From Corynebacterium ulcerans (GTDB lineage: Bacteria > Actinomycetota > Actinomycetes > Mycobacteriales > Mycobacteriaceae): a DNA stretch of 64,000 nucleotides. Both the position numbers and the translations under genes were made by a program. The stretch spans positions 620,001-684,000 of the forward strand of contig NZ_LT906443.1 in assembly GCF_900187135.1 (NCBI RefSeq). Reading direction: 5' to 3'. This document shows, in pieces, positions 1 to 9,598 of the stretch; positions within the stretch are counted from its first letter, which is position 1; the number at the start of each line of letters is the position of its first letter. The notes under the pieces are model-generated. The model ran no database searches and was not told the origin of the DNA. It was given only the letters and a program-made list of their open reading frames with translations.

Positions 1-3000
1 AGGAAGCCCAGCACCATTGCCAGGGCCGAGATCAGGCACTTTGAGATCATCGCAGAAAAGGGACATACGATCATCACGGATTGAGATGTGCGCCTTGGCC
101 AGGATGATGTTGTCTTCTACGATCTGGGGTCCAACTATCGCATAGATCTTGTTAAACACCAGCAGGTCTACCTGGGCACCATGGTGATCCTCAATGGTTA
201 CGATCGCCCACGGAGAGCCATCTTTTTTAGAGTAACGACGATCAACGCTCGAAATAATGCCGCCGATTTGTACCTCTGCACCGTTGCGCAGCTCCCCGGC
301 AAGGATCGTTGTCAGCGGTGTATCTGTCTGAGCTTCTAGTGCTTCCTCGTATCCATCAAGCGGATGCCCAGAAACATACAGTCCAAGCATCTCTCGTTCT
401 AGGGCGAGCTGGTGCTTTCTATCCCATTGCGCTTCTGGAATCTGCACGGCAAAAGCGTTGCTCATTGAGTCGTCATCGCCACCGAACCCGGCAAAGAGGT
501 CAAATTGCCCTTTGTCCGCCGCTTTTTTAGTGCTAATGACGGAATCAACTGCATCCTCGTGGATCAGCAACAAGCCTTTCCTCGGGTGCCCCAAGGAATC
601 AAAAGCACCAGCCTTGATCAACGATTCTGTCACGCGTTTATTGCACGCAACGGTATCGATTTTGTCCAGATAATCCGAAAAATCCGAGAAGTTGCCTTTT
701 TCCTGACGCGCTTTAACGATCGAATTAACTACGTCCTCTCCAACGTTACGCACAGCTCCCAAACCAAAGCGGATATCGTTTCCTACTGGCAGGAAGTTCA
801 AACGAGACTCGTTAACGTCCGGTGAGAGCACCGATATGCCCAGGTGCCTACAGTTAGATAGATAAATGGCAGACTTGTCTTTTTTATCCGCAACAGAGGT
901 CAGTAGCGCCGCCATGTACTCAGCCGTGTAGTTGGCTTTCAGATACGCAGTCCAATAAGAAACCAGGCCATACCCTGCGGCGTGGGATTTATTGAACGCG
1001 TAGGATGCGAAGGGTTCAATGGTGCCCCACAGTGCATCCACAGCGTCCTTGGAATACCCATTGGATAGCATTCCCTCTAAGAATTTGTCGTATTGCTTAG
1101 CCAATACTTCAGGCTGCTTCTTGCCCATCGCTTTACGGAACCCATCGGCTTCACCAGCTGTGTAATTAGCTACTTTTTGGGAAATACGCATGATCTGCTC
1201 TTGATAAACGATGAGGCCATAAGTCTCATCAAGAATCTCGCGCAGCGGCTCGTCAAGCTCAGGGTGAATGGGTTCAATGGGTTTACGGCCATTCTTGCGG
1301 TCAGCATAATCCCAGTGCGCATTCACACCCATGGGTCCTGGACGATACAGAGCCAAAGACGCCACGATGTCGTGGAAGCCCGTGGGCTGCATTCGTTTGA
1401 GTAGTTCTTGCATGCCGCCCGAGTCGAGCTGGAAAACACCGAGCGTATCGCCACTGGACAGCAGTTCATACACCTTGGGGTCATCCGTGGCTAGTTCCTC
1501 AAGATCAATTGTCTCTTTCCGGTTAATCTTGATGTTCTCGATGCAGTCACCGATAACAGTAAGGTTACGCAGCCCCAAGAAGTCCATCTTCAGCAGACCA
1601 ATAGCCTCACAGGCAGGATACGGCCATCCTGTAATGAGCGCCCCATCTGCAGCACGCTTCCACATCGGAATATGCTCCAACAACGGCACGCTGGCCATAA
1701 TCACAGCACAAGCATGGACACCCGCTTGGCGCACTACGCCTTCTAGTCCACGAGCAGTGTCATAGATTTTTTTAACGTCGGGGTCTGTCTCGATGAGGTT
1801 TCGGACTTCCCCAGCTTCCCCGTACCGGGGATGCTCGGGATCCATAATCCCGGATAGCGGAATGTCCTTAGCCATAATCGCGGGAGGAAGCTCTTTAGTA
1901 ATGCGATCAGCGATCTGATAACCAGGCTGACCGTACTGCACACGAGCCGAGTCTTTGAGCGCCTGTTTGGTTTTCACCGTTCCAAAGGTGATCACCTGAG
2001 CGATCTTGTCTTCTCCCCAGCGATCCGCAGCGTAACGGATCATTTCGCCGCGACGACGATCATCGAAGTCGATATCGATATCGGGTGCGGAAGGTCGCTC
2101 CGGGTTCAAGAACCTCTCAAACAGGAGGTCATGCTCCATCGGATCAATATTGGTAATGGTCAACGCATATGCCACCAAAGCGCCTGCAGCAGAACCACGA
2201 CCGGGCCCCACTCGGATACCGATGGATCGAGCATGCTTGATCAGCTCGGCAACGATGAGGAAGTAGGAAGGGTAACCCTTCATATCAATCACTGAAATCT
2301 CGTATTCCGCACGATCAATATAAGATTGCGGAACCTCTCCGCCGTTAAAGCGAACGCGTAGGCCTTCCAGAACCTCATGACGCAACCAAGACGTCGGCGT
2401 ATGCCCCTCTGGAACGTCTGCGATGGGCATACGGTCGTGGGTATGCTCCTCCCAAATCTCCCCGTAATCTTGGACTCTCTCTGCAATCCACAAAGTGTTG
2501 TCACAGGCCTCAGGCACAAGAGAGTCCCACATCTCCCGCATCTGCTCTGCAGTCTTGATGTAATAGCCAGACCCGTCAAACTTGAATCGGTCGGGATCGC
2601 TCAACGTCTTTCCGGTCTGCACGCACAACATGGCCTCATGCGCCTGCGCCTGAGACTCCAAAACATAGTGGCAGTCGTTGGTCACCAACGGTGGAAGATC
2701 AAGTTTCCGTCCGATTTCTAGCAGCTCCGAACGAACCCTATTCTCAATCTCCAGACCATGGTCCATGAGCTCCAAAAAATAATTTTCTTTGCCATAAATG
2801 TCCTGCCACATGGCGGCGGCCTCAAGCGCCTGATCGAATTGCCCTAGGCGCAAACGAGTCTGCACGTCTCCGGAGGGACAGCCTGTGGTTGCGATAATGC
2901 CAGAGGCGTGCTCGGCTATCAGATCTGCGTCCATGCGTGGCCACTTACCCAGCTGCCCTTCATACGATGCCATCGACGACAGATAGAAGAGATTGCGGAG

Positions 3001-3342
3001 GCCTTCGGCGTTTTCCGCCAGCATAGTTTGGTGCAGATACGCGCCGGAGGCTGAGACATCATCGGACTTCTGATGCGGCTCGCCCCACCGAACCCTTGTT
3101 TTATTGAATCGAGAATCCGGAGCCATATACGCCTCGATACCAATAATTGGTTTTACTCCGGCTTTCTTCATAGTTCGGTAAAAGGCATCCGATCCGAACA
3201 TATTGCCGTGGTCTGTCATTCCCACAGCTGGCATACCCTGCCTCACGACTTCGTCGGCAAGCATATCCACTTTCGCCATGCCGTCAAGCATCGAATACTC
3301 AGTGTGATTGTGCAGATGTACGAAAGAGGATTTCTTGGCCAT
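1..3342 (-). CDS. dnaE: DNA polymerase III alpha subunit, 3' part cut by window edge
   Basis: Replicative DNA polymerase catalytic subunit, C family. The frame is open from the ATG at 3342 to base 1, giving 1114 residues, so only a short C-terminal piece lies outside the window. The start reads [19 protein letters not shown], the PHP-domain opening with its HLHNH metal-binding motif at about residues 9-13. The polymerase core carries [11 protein letters not shown] near residue 418, containing the catalytic aspartates. The region near the left edge (about residues 1000-1114) reads as the OB-fold part. It is transcribed away from the rarD-like gene, sharing a 194-bp intergenic region. The lack of ImuB/ImuA neighbours and the standard start argue for the housekeeping DnaE1 rather than the mutagenic DnaE2. 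Confidence 0.96.
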   Translation of the reverse strand, partial: MAKKSSFVHLHNHTEYSMLDGMAKVDMLADEVVRQGMPAVGMTDHGNMFGSDAFYRTMKKAGVKPIIGIEAYMAPDSRFNKTRVRWGEPHQKSDDVSASGAYLHQTMLAENAEGLRNLFYLSSMASYEGQLGKWPRMDADLIAEHASGIIATTGCPSGDVQTRLRLGQFDQALEAAAMWQDIYGKENYFLELMDHGLEIENRVRSELLEIGRKLDLPPLVTNDCHYVLESQAQAHEAMLCVQTGKTLSDPDRFKFDGSGYYIKTAEQMREMWDSLVPEACDNTLWIAERVQDYGEIWEEHTHDRMPIADVPEGHTPTSWLRHEVLEGLRVRFNGGEVPQSYIDRAEYEISVIDMKGYPSYFLIVAELIKHARSIGIRVGPGRGSAAGALVAYALTITNIDPMEHDLLFERFLNPERPSAPDIDIDFDDRRRGEMIRYAADRWGEDKIAQVITFGTVKTKQALKDSARVQYGQPGYQIADRITKELPPAIMAKDIPLSGIMDPEHPRYGEAGEVRNLIETDPDVKKIYDTARGLEGVVRQAGVHACAVIMASVPLLEHIPMWKRAADGALITGWPYPACEAIGLLKMDFLGLRNLTVIGDCIENIKINRKETIDLEELATDDPKVYELLSSGDTLGVFQLDSGGMQELLKRMQPTGFHDIVASLALYRPGPMGVNAHWDYADRKNGRKPIEPIHPELDEPLREILDETYGLIVYQEQIMRISQKVANYTAGEADGFRKAMGKKQPEVLAKQYDKFLEGMLSNGYSKDAVDALWGTIEPFASYAFNKSHAAGYGLVSYWTAYLKANYTAEYMAALLTSVADKKDKSAIYLSNCRHLGISVLSPDVNESRLNFLPVGNDIRFGLGAVRNVGEDVVNSIVKARQEKGNFSDFSDYLDKIDTVACNKRVTESLIKAGAFDSLGHPRKGLLLIHEDAVDSVISTKKAADKGQFDLFAGFGGDDDSMSNAFAVQIPEAQWDRKHQLALEREMLGLYVSGHPLDGYEEALEAQTDTPLTTILAGELRNGAEVQIGGIISSVDRRYSKKDGSPWAIVTIEDHHGAQVDLLVFNKIYAIVGPQIVEDNIILAKAHISIRDDRMSLFCDDLKVPDLGPGNGAGLP

Positions 3343-3419
3343 AGCCAGTCAGTGTAGCGCCTTGTTATTTAAATCGCCTCATGCCAGTTCAGGGGATATT
3401 TTAGGGGCCACACCACATT

Positions 3420-3446
3420 CGCTATTGAATTTTAATTTCAATAGCG
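3420..3446. promoter_or_regulatory. Inverted repeat in the dnaE/rarD intergenic region
   Basis: Perfect 10-bp arms CGCTATTGAA (3420-3429) and TTCAATAGCG (3437-3446) are separated by seven A/T bases. It lies midway between the divergent starts of dnaE and the permease gene, so an operator is more natural than a terminator, although an RNA hairpin is also possible. No known regulator motif was recognised. Confidence 0.4.
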
Positions 3447-3536
3447 GTGTTCCGGTTTCGCTTCCCAACCCTCAACTGGGTCCGCTATCGGCGCTATCGA
3501 GTGCGTCCAGCCAATAAGAAAGGTTAGGATTCCTCC

Positions 3537-4421
3537 ATGCTCTATGGCTTCTTGGCGTATCTCTTGTGGGGACTCTTCCCCGCGTACTTCCCACTGCTTC
3601 TCCCCGCGGCCCCTGTGGAAATTATCGCCCACCGTATCATCTGGACCGGAGTTGTCATGGGCATTGTCATCACAGTTACCAAAAAATGGCGCGAATTACG
3701 CAACGCACGTGTATCCACGTGGTCACGCGTTGCGCTTGCGGCAGTACTCATCGCCGCTAACTGGCTGATTTATGTCATCGCCGTCAATTCCCAGCACGTC
3801 GCCGACGCAGCCCTCGGGTATTTTATTAACCCATTAGTAAGTGTTCTCCTCGGCGTCGTCTTCTTAGCGGAACGTCTAAGAAAGCTTCAAACTCTGAGCG
3901 TAATAATTGCTACCATCGCCGTTCTTTTACTCAGCATCGTGGGAGGACACGTTCCCGTTATCTCTTTGCTTTTGGCAGCATCCTTTGGGTTCTACGGGCT
4001 AGTAAAAAAGGGACTATCTTTGTCACCTTCAGCATCACTAACAGCAGAAACTCTCATTCTTATGCCAGTAGCACTGGCATATGTTGGCTATCTTGAATCG
4101 ACAGGAACCGGCACTTTCCTTTCCCACGGGCCAGTACATTCAACTTTGCTCATCAGCGCTGGATTAGTTACCGCGGTTCCATTGTTGCTTTTTGGCATTG
4201 CGGCAAAGCTGATTCCGCTTTCCACCATTGGCATGCTGCAGTATATGACCCCTACGTTCCAAATGCTGTGGGCGGTGTTTGTGGTCAACGAACAACTAGA
4301 CACCATCCGATGGGTGGGGTTTGTAATCATTTGGATTTCGGTAGCTATCTACCTCACAGATCTCGCATTATGGCGAAGGAAAACTAAAAAGCTCTCGACG
4401 CCGACCACTACCCAGACCTAA
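3537..4421 (+). CDS. rarD: RarD/EamA-family drug/metabolite permease
   Basis: Integral membrane protein of 294 residues with about ten predicted helices, in the DMT/EamA superfamily. The first helix, MLYGFLAYLLWGLFPAYF, and the second-helix region with APVEIIAHRI are typical of the RarD subfamily ('chloramphenicol-sensitive protein' by historical annotation). The substrate is unknown; members of the superfamily export small metabolites or drugs. It ends in a charged cytoplasmic tail (RRKTKKLSTP). Its stop codon interlocks with that of the convergent gene at 4418 (4-nt overlap), leaving no room for a terminator between them. Confidence 0.85.
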   Translation: MLYGFLAYLLWGLFPAYFPLLLPAAPVEIIAHRIIWTGVVMGIVITVTKKWRELRNARVSTWSRVALAAVLIAANWLIYVIAVNSQHVADAALGYFINPLVSVLLGVVFLAERLRKLQTLSVIIATIAVLLLSIVGGHVPVISLLLAASFGFYGLVKKGLSLSPSASLTAETLILMPVALAYVGYLESTGTGTFLSHGPVHSTLLISAGLVTAVPLLLFGIAAKLIPLSTIGMLQYMTPTFQMLWAVFVVNEQLDTIRWVGFVIIWISVAIYLTDLALWRRKTKKLSTPTTTQT

Positions 4422-4957
4422 AGGTTCACAGGGCGAATCCCGATACGCCCCCAAGCAGCATCAGGAGGCAAAGCCTCAACGGCCAAGACCTTCGATTCTT
4501 CTTGTAGTTTCTGCAACGGCTTCACGCTGTCATACACGACGACCGAACGAATATCGCCCTCGTCCGCACCCCGCATGACAATCTGCTGTGTGAGCACTGA
4601 AGCACGGTTAGCCCCCTGCGCCGGCTCAGGAAGGTCGATGGCTGTGGCACCACCAGTAACCACTGCATTAACCCTCTCGATACCCGATTTGTCCAGTACA
4701 GAACCTATTTCTGCTACGCTGAAATGCCCGCGGAAAGTCACTAGAGCAAATGCTTTTCCCTCAAAATCAGACAACGATTCCCGTGACCGAGAGACATAGT
4801 GGTCAAGACTCTCAGAATTTTCCATCCCCAACTGATCGCCGTTAATGTTCATCGGTTTGCTGGTCTTATCCGACTGCCCCAGAATCGCAATAACAGCCAT
4901 GAGCGCAGCAATACTCACAAGCGCGATAACCATCCGGCCTTTATCCACTTGGTCCAT
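4418..4957 (-). CDS. Membrane-anchored extracytoplasmic protein, function unknown
   Basis: 179 residues with one N-terminal transmembrane segment (about residues 9-27, VIALVSIAALMAVIAILG) preceded by a short positive stretch. This fits a type II membrane anchor or uncleaved signal with the rest outside the cytoplasm. The remainder has an alternating alpha/beta look (segments such as KAFALVTFRGHFSVAEI and SVVVYDSVKPL) but no motif I recognise. A TAAAAT hexamer ends six bases before the ATG, so the mRNA may be leaderless. It is convergent with the permease gene. I do not assign a function. Confidence 0.75.
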   Translation of the reverse strand: MDQVDKGRMVIALVSIAALMAVIAILGQSDKTSKPMNINGDQLGMENSESLDHYVSRSRESLSDFEGKAFALVTFRGHFSVAEIGSVLDKSGIERVNAVVTGGATAIDLPEPAQGANRASVLTQQIVMRGADEGDIRSVVVYDSVKPLQKLQEESKVLAVEALPPDAAWGRIGIRPVNL

Positions 4958-4963
4958 TGCACA

Positions 4964-4969
4964 ATTTTA
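4964..4969 (-). promoter_or_regulatory. Candidate -10 box, leaderless start for the 4957 gene
   Basis: TAAAAT on the minus strand lies six bases before the ATG at 4957. With the usual 6-7 nt from the -10 box to the first transcribed base, the transcript would begin at the start codon. No Shine-Dalgarno sequence precedes this ATG, which agrees with a leaderless message. Confidence 0.5.
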
Positions 4970-5029
4970 ACGCGCACATGAGCACTATGACTGCTCCTCT
5001 GAGACATGCGTGATTACAGCACGTAGCCG

Positions 5030-5959
5030 CTAATCTTCCCGCAATACATCAAGAGCGTGCTGTAGGTCATCAGAATATGGCGAGGTTATTTCCATCCATC
5101 GACCATCAGCAGGGTGATGAAAGCCGAGCGACACTGCATGAAGCCATTGCCTCACAAGACCTAGTCTCTCCGAAAGCTTGGGGTCACTCCCGTACATGGG
5201 GTCGCCACAACATGGGTGATGCAGCGCAGACATGTGCACACGAATTTGATGCGTACGTCCGGTCTCCAAATGGATCTTGAGCAGTGAAGCTTCCGCAAAA
5301 GCCTCCAGAGTCTCATAATGCGTCACCGCATGTTTTCCGTCGCTGGTCACAGCAAAACGCCAGCCTGCCGACGGATGCCTGCCGATCGGGGCATCGATAG
5401 TTCCTGTGAAAGGATCCATGTGTCCCTGAACTAACGCGTGATAGGTCTTAGACACCGTGCGCTCTTTGAAGGCTCGCTTAAGAACTGAATAACCACGCTC
5501 AGAGGCAGCGATCACCATGACACCAGACGTGCCGACGTCGAGACGCTGGACTATCCCCTTGCGTTCAGGAGGGCCCGAGGTAGAAATTCTAAAGCCTGCG
5601 GCTGCTAGACCACCGATAACAGTAGGGCCTTCCCACCCGAGTGTAGGATGCGCTGCCACTCCTACCGGTTTGTTAACTGCGATCAGATCATCATCGGAAT
5701 ATAGGATATCCATCCCCTCGACGAGTTCTTCACGAGGAGTAAGATCCTTTGTCTCCGGCAGCGTCACATCCAACCACTGTCCCTCGGCAATGCGGTCCGA
5801 TTTTCCCACGGGGGTGGCATCGACAAGTACGTCACCAGCTGTAGCTAGATCTGCAGCGACCGTGCGCGAGATGCCAAGAAGTTTGGACAGGGCTGCGTCG
5901 ATACGCATACCTGCCAACCCTTCAGGAACGGGGAGCGAACGATGCTCACGCATTGTCAA
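5030..5959 (-). CDS. rluD: RluD-family 23S rRNA pseudouridine synthase
   Basis: Pseudouridine synthase of 309 residues. An N-terminal S4-like RNA-binding region ([21 protein letters not shown], about residues 18-38) is followed by the catalytic domain. [22 protein letters not shown] is the characteristic entry strand, and [15 protein letters not shown] holds the catalytic Asp; Gln replaces the His of the usual HRLD motif. The family isomerises uridines in helix 69 of 23S rRNA or related sites; the exact target is inference. The first 14 bases overlap the end of lspA on the same strand, a long-conserved lspA-rluD pairing that implies translational coupling. Confidence 0.92.
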   Translation of the reverse strand: MTMREHRSLPVPEGLAGMRIDAALSKLLGISRTVAADLATAGDVLVDATPVGKSDRIAEGQWLDVTLPETKDLTPREELVEGMDILYSDDDLIAVNKPVGVAAHPTLGWEGPTVIGGLAAAGFRISTSGPPERKGIVQRLDVGTSGVMVIAASERGYSVLKRAFKERTVSKTYHALVQGHMDPFTGTIDAPIGRHPSAGWRFAVTSDGKHAVTHYETLEAFAEASLLKIHLETGRTHQIRVHMSALHHPCCGDPMYGSDPKLSERLGLVRQWLHAVSLGFHHPADGRWMEITSPYSDDLQHALDVLRED

Positions 5960-6506
5960 TCACCTCGTCCTCGTTGCGTTGGAGTGACTGTGCTTCTCGT
6001 TTACTCTCTAACAAGATCGCTACAAAGAAAACAGCCACGCCGCACGTTATGGCGCTATCAGCCACGTTGAAAACCGCGAAGTCTCCAACGGAGATGAAAT
6101 CTACAACGTGACCTACAAAAAACGCTGGCTCGCGGAATAAGCGGTCAATAAGGTTGCCCAGTGCGCCCCCGGCGATCATTGCCAAAGCCACGGCAGTCCA
6201 GCCATCGCGGATTTTTGGCGCATACCAAGCGATCCCGACAACAAAGATAAGTTGAATACAGGTAAAAAGCCACGTCGCATTTTCACCTAAAGAAAACGCT
6301 GCGCCTGGGTTGAACAGGAGGCGGAAACGGAACCAATCACCAATGAGTTTCAATGGCTGTCCGTCGCCAAGGAAATGCAATACTGCCGCTTTAGACGCCT
6401 GATCCACCGTCGCAATACCGATGATGATGGCAGCCATCGTAACGATGAATGTACGTTGATTATCGGTACCTATCGGGCCCCGCTGTCTCCTGTCTGTTCG
6501 ATTCAC
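5946..6506 (-). CDS. lspA: Lipoprotein signal peptidase (SPase II)
   Basis: Aspartyl membrane protease that removes the signal peptide of diacylglyceryl-modified prolipoproteins. The motifs [11 protein letters not shown] (first catalytic Asp region), [12 protein letters not shown] and [20 protein letters not shown] (second catalytic Asp, N-x-AD signature) are all present, across four helices. The chosen GTG at 6506 gives 186 residues, close to family size. The frame is open to another GTG at 6554 (202 residues), and an ATG at about residue 24 of the chosen protein is a further candidate; none has a convincing ribosome site, so the start is uncertain. A lipoprotein gene is transcribed divergently next door. 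Confidence 0.93.
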   Translation of the reverse strand: MNRTDRRQRGPIGTDNQRTFIVTMAAIIIGIATVDQASKAAVLHFLGDGQPLKLIGDWFRFRLLFNPGAAFSLGENATWLFTCIQLIFVVGIAWYAPKIRDGWTAVALAMIAGGALGNLIDRLFREPAFFVGHVVDFISVGDFAVFNVADSAITCGVAVFFVAILLESKREAQSLQRNEDEVIDNA

Positions 6507-6562
6507 GCCTTCTATCTTGGCAAATCCACCGGTGAAAGTTCCAACTGAACACACACGATCTG

Positions 6563-6568
6563 TACAGT
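6563..6568 (+). promoter_or_regulatory. Candidate -10 box, leaderless start for the 6575 lipoprotein
   Basis: TACAGT lies six bases before the GTG at 6575, so transcription would start at or next to the start codon. No Shine-Dalgarno sequence is visible. Confidence 0.45.
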
Positions 6569-6574
6569 GGACAT

Positions 6575-7573
6575 GTGTTTGATCACCAAAATACTCCCCC
6601 CGTTGTCAGCGTATTCTCTTCCGATCAGCCGCAAAACAGGCACACGATCAAGCGCCCATTAGCTGTTTTCTTCTCTTGTCTCTTAGCCAGCGTCACCCTT
6701 GTGGCATGCAGTAATGAGAAATCTCCTGATATCCCCCCAGTTGAACGCGCAATCGGCCTAGAAGTAGATGCCCCGAGGATTACTATCCTTAATCCCGGTA
6801 ATTCGGAGAGAAAAATTTACGAGTACCAAGACATACAGACTTCTCGCGATAATCCTCAAAAAATTGCAGTGAAAATCTCCGATGGTTTCCACCAAGAAGC
6901 CCGTAAGCACGGAACGTTTGACACCACAGCTCCTTCTGGCGGAGAAGTCCAGAGCTTAAGTTCTCCGGTTCAAGCAGCAGTAGAAAACGATAACGGAACA
7001 CGTTCAGTATCAGTGACTTTTACAGACCCAAAGTATGACGATCTTGAAGCCGCAAAAGACGTAAACACTACAAAGGGCTTCCGTCTTGGCTGGTTTGCTA
7101 AAAAATCTGGTCAGGTATCTTCCATCAACATTGCAGCACCTGTCGATGCAACCGACGCTGGGCGCGCCATCGCCGAGCCTTTTCTGCTCAAGCTTGCATC
7201 CTTACCCGTTATTTTCCCCACGGAAGAAATTGGCGAAGGCGCTGTCTGGACGGTTGACTCGCGCGTCAACGGCCAGTCCGCACTGTTGCAAACGATGCGT
7301 TTTACCTTGGTACAAGCTCAGGAAGATTCCGTTGTGCTCGATGTGGATGTTCAACAACGCCCAGTGCTAGGAGCACTTGAGCACAACGGCACGTCTCTCG
7401 AGGTCCTCAGTTCTCACACAACCAGCAAAGGCCGTCTTACCGTCGATCTAAAGAATCCACTCCCCCTTGGCACGCTAGCCCTAACCACTCGGGTAGTCTA
7501 CGGGCAACAGAATTCAGACCTTCGTATAATCCAAGACTCCACAAGCGCTCTAGAGTTCTCTCCCGCTCACTGA
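6575..7573 (+). CDS. Lipoprotein, function unknown
   Basis: 332-residue predicted lipoprotein. A basic n-region (RHTIKRP) leads into a hydrophobic stretch and the lipobox LVAC with the modified Cys at about residue 45, followed by SNEKSPD. The mature part is hydrophilic and rich in beta-type segments; I recognise no enzymatic motif. The GTG start gives a rather long n-region of 26 residues, but a -10 box six bases upstream supports it. It is divergent from lspA, whose product should process it. It ends just before a strong bidirectional terminator. Confidence 0.8.
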   Translation: MFDHQNTPPVVSVFSSDQPQNRHTIKRPLAVFFSCLLASVTLVACSNEKSPDIPPVERAIGLEVDAPRITILNPGNSERKIYEYQDIQTSRDNPQKIAVKISDGFHQEARKHGTFDTTAPSGGEVQSLSSPVQAAVENDNGTRSVSVTFTDPKYDDLEAAKDVNTTKGFRLGWFAKKSGQVSSINIAAPVDATDAGRAIAEPFLLKLASLPVIFPTEEIGEGAVWTVDSRVNGQSALLQTMRFTLVQAQEDSVVLDVDVQQRPVLGALEHNGTSLEVLSSHTTSKGRLTVDLKNPLPLGTLALTTRVVYGQQNSDLRIIQDSTSALEFSPAH

Positions 7574-7591
7574 TATGTAGAAGGGGAGCAA

Positions 7592-7641
7592 AAAGAACAA
7601 TGCCATCACTATTCCGATGAAAGGTGACGGCATTGTTCTTT
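7592..7641. terminator. Bidirectional rho-independent terminator
   Basis: An 18-bp stem with one mismatch (7592-7609 with 7624-7641, core AGAACAATGCC) and a 14-nt loop. The A-rich left foot and T-rich right foot provide U-tracts in both directions. It sits between two convergent lipoprotein genes. Confidence 0.85.
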
Positions 7642-7665
7642 ATTATTCAGCGTCGCGCAGTTTTT

Positions 7666-8268
7666 TTATTGTGCTGGCGCAGGCGCTGGAGCTTCTGGCG
7701 CTGGTGCTTCTGGTGCGGGTGCAGGTGCCTCTGGCGCAGGCGGTTGCGCTGCAGCGTCATGGCACATAGGAGGAACTTGCTCTGGAGCCACGGTGTTGGT
7801 GATCAAAGTACAAGCCCATGACTGGGAAAGTTTCCACATACCGTTGTCGTAGATGAACTCCACGTTCTCTGCTGGTTGTGCTTCTTTACCAGGCAGTGTG
7901 AAGTTCACCGTAGCCAGCACCGAGTTAGGAGTATAGCCGGGGAGAATCGGAGGAACCACGTGGAAGTCAGCTCCGGATTCCTGTTTGGATGCTGTCATGG
8001 TTTGGAACAGCTCAGGTGCGGTCTCTCCGCCTTGAACGGTTTTAACTTTTTCTTCTACTGGCGCATTGGGATCTGTTGCCACGGCCAGAATAGCGTTGAG
8101 ATCCTCAGCAGAAGGAAGTTCTGCTGGCGCAGCCTCTGAGGCTGCAGATGAGGTGCTCTTGGACGCAGACGAGCTACTCGACGAGCCCTTGTCGTCGCTG
8201 GAACAAGCGGAAAGGGCAAGGCCCGCGCTTGCTGCGAGGGTAACTGCCACGATCTTCTTTAGCTTCAC
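7666..8268 (-). CDS. MTB12-like secreted lipoprotein with Pro/Ala/Glu tail
   Basis: 200-residue lipoprotein starting at GTG 8268, which has a clear AGGAG six bases upstream; the frame stays open further but without a start signal. The signal VKLKKIVAVTLAASAGLALSAC ends in a lipobox (Cys 22 region), then comes a Ser-rich linker (SSSSSSASKSTSSAAS). The folded domain, from LPSAEDLNAILAVATDP to NGMWKLSQSWACTLI, resembles the C-terminal domain of mycobacterial low-molecular-weight antigen MTB12 (CFP-2). The last ~25 residues are APE/APA repeats. Function is unknown; related proteins are secreted antigens. The family call is from motif memory, with no search run. Confidence 0.78.
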   Translation of the reverse strand: MKLKKIVAVTLAASAGLALSACSSDDKGSSSSSSASKSTSSAASEAAPAELPSAEDLNAILAVATDPNAPVEEKVKTVQGGETAPELFQTMTASKQESGADFHVVPPILPGYTPNSVLATVNFTLPGKEAQPAENVEFIYDNGMWKLSQSWACTLITNTVAPEQVPPMCHDAAAQPPAPEAPAPAPEAPAPEAPAPAPAQ

Positions 8269-8656
8269 AAATACTCCTAGGTTCGGTTCGCCGTTTAGGC
8301 ACTCACGCCAAGCCACAATCGTTTGCATTCTGCGGTCACAGAGCTTCCGATCGTATCCACTCGGGCATGAACCCTGCACTATAGCGGAATCGGCTACGGT
8401 AGGCAGAAGCTACTGCCCGTCACCGGTCCATCATGTGCGGGGACCTGCACAAAGTCACCAGAATTACATCCTGAGCGAAGCCACGCAGCCGCTTAATGCG
8501 AACCACATGCGTCACAAAGCATGCTCTCCTGGCTCCCCTGCGCGCATAGCGAACAAGGGTTGTATCTCATGAATGCTAGCGTCCATTGAAAAAAAACTCA
8601 CGTCAACATGCTCATGTGAGCACAGCCACCTTCTGCGATATGGCAGTCTTAAGCAC
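8269..8656. other. Divergent intergenic region, MTB12-like gene / ansA
   Basis: 388 bp without a convincing gene. On the minus strand TATAGT (8378-8383) is a plausible -10 box for the MTB12-like gene, giving a leader of about 100 nt. Reading frames here are extensions of the flanking genes without start signals. I see no structured RNA. Confidence 0.5.
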
Positions 8657-9598
8657 ATGACCTCAGCTCATGAAGAACTTGGAAAAGTTGTCGTTCTCAC
8701 CACAGGAGGAACTATCTCCTGCACGATGGACCCTAATGGCGCGCTTATCCCCACGGTTTCTGGCGAAGAATTGATCAAAGATATCGCGCCTCGTTTCAGC
8801 GGAAAACTAGAGATCGAGGTGCGCGAGCTTCATCGTCTCGATTCCGCATCGATGACGTTTGCAGATGTAGACGTCATAGTCTCTGAATCGCATAAGGCCC
8901 TGGCAGAACCCAATGTTATTGGCGTGGTGGTTACCCACGGTACAGACTCTATGGAGGAAACAGCCATAGCTCTGGACACATTCCACACCAGCCCGAACCC
9001 TATCGTTCTCACTGGTGCCCAGCTTCCTTTTGACCACCCCGAATCTGACGGGCAAGGCAATCTTTTCGAAGCAATTATGGTGGCGTGCGACACGTCCGCT
9101 CGCGACATCGGAGTTTTGGTTGTCTTTGGTCACGCGGTACTCCCAGCGCGCGGTTGCATGAAATGGCATACCTCCGATGCTCTCGCCTTTGCTACCAATG
9201 GCCCCGAAGAGCCATTGCGCGCAGATCCGGTCCAGCCTGCACAGCTTTCCGACGTCCGCATCGACATCATCCCCGCCTTCCCCGGCGCGCCAGCCACGCT
9301 TGTCGACGCCGCGATAAATGCCGGGAGCCAAGGGTTAGTGGTTGAGGCAATGGGTGCAGGAAATGTGGGTACAGAAATGGGAGTGGCACTCGGAGCTGCC
9401 CTCGACGCCGGAATACCCGTTGTGATAACAACTCGAGTTCCACGCGGTGAGGTCTTCGGCGCTTACGGCGGGGCTGGCGGAGGAGCAACCCTCGCAGCAA
9501 AAGGAGCAATCAGCTCAACGTATTTCCGGGCTGGCCAGGCGCGCGTATTGCTCGCCATTGCCGTGGCTACAGGTGTGCACCCTGCAACTCTTTTTTAA
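8657..9598 (+). CDS. ansA: L-asparaginase (type I/II family)
   Basis: Hydrolyses asparagine to aspartate and ammonia. 313 residues from ATG 8657, close to family size. Both active-site threonine regions are present: VVLTTGGTISC near the N terminus and VVTHGTDSMEETA at about residue 97. GAQLPFDHPESDG is the other conserved loop. The open frame extends to 8573, but the added 28 residues do not look like a secretion signal, so the shorter start is chosen and the enzyme is predicted to be cytosolic. Its stop codon interlocks with that of dinB on the other strand. Confidence 0.9.
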   Translation: MTSAHEELGKVVVLTTGGTISCTMDPNGALIPTVSGEELIKDIAPRFSGKLEIEVRELHRLDSASMTFADVDVIVSESHKALAEPNVIGVVVTHGTDSMEETAIALDTFHTSPNPIVLTGAQLPFDHPESDGQGNLFEAIMVACDTSARDIGVLVVFGHAVLPARGCMKWHTSDALAFATNGPEEPLRADPVQPAQLSDVRIDIIPAFPGAPATLVDAAINAGSQGLVVEAMGAGNVGTEMGVALGAALDAGIPVVITTRVPRGEVFGAYGGAGGGATLAAKGAISSTYFRAGQARVLLAIAVATGVHPATLF

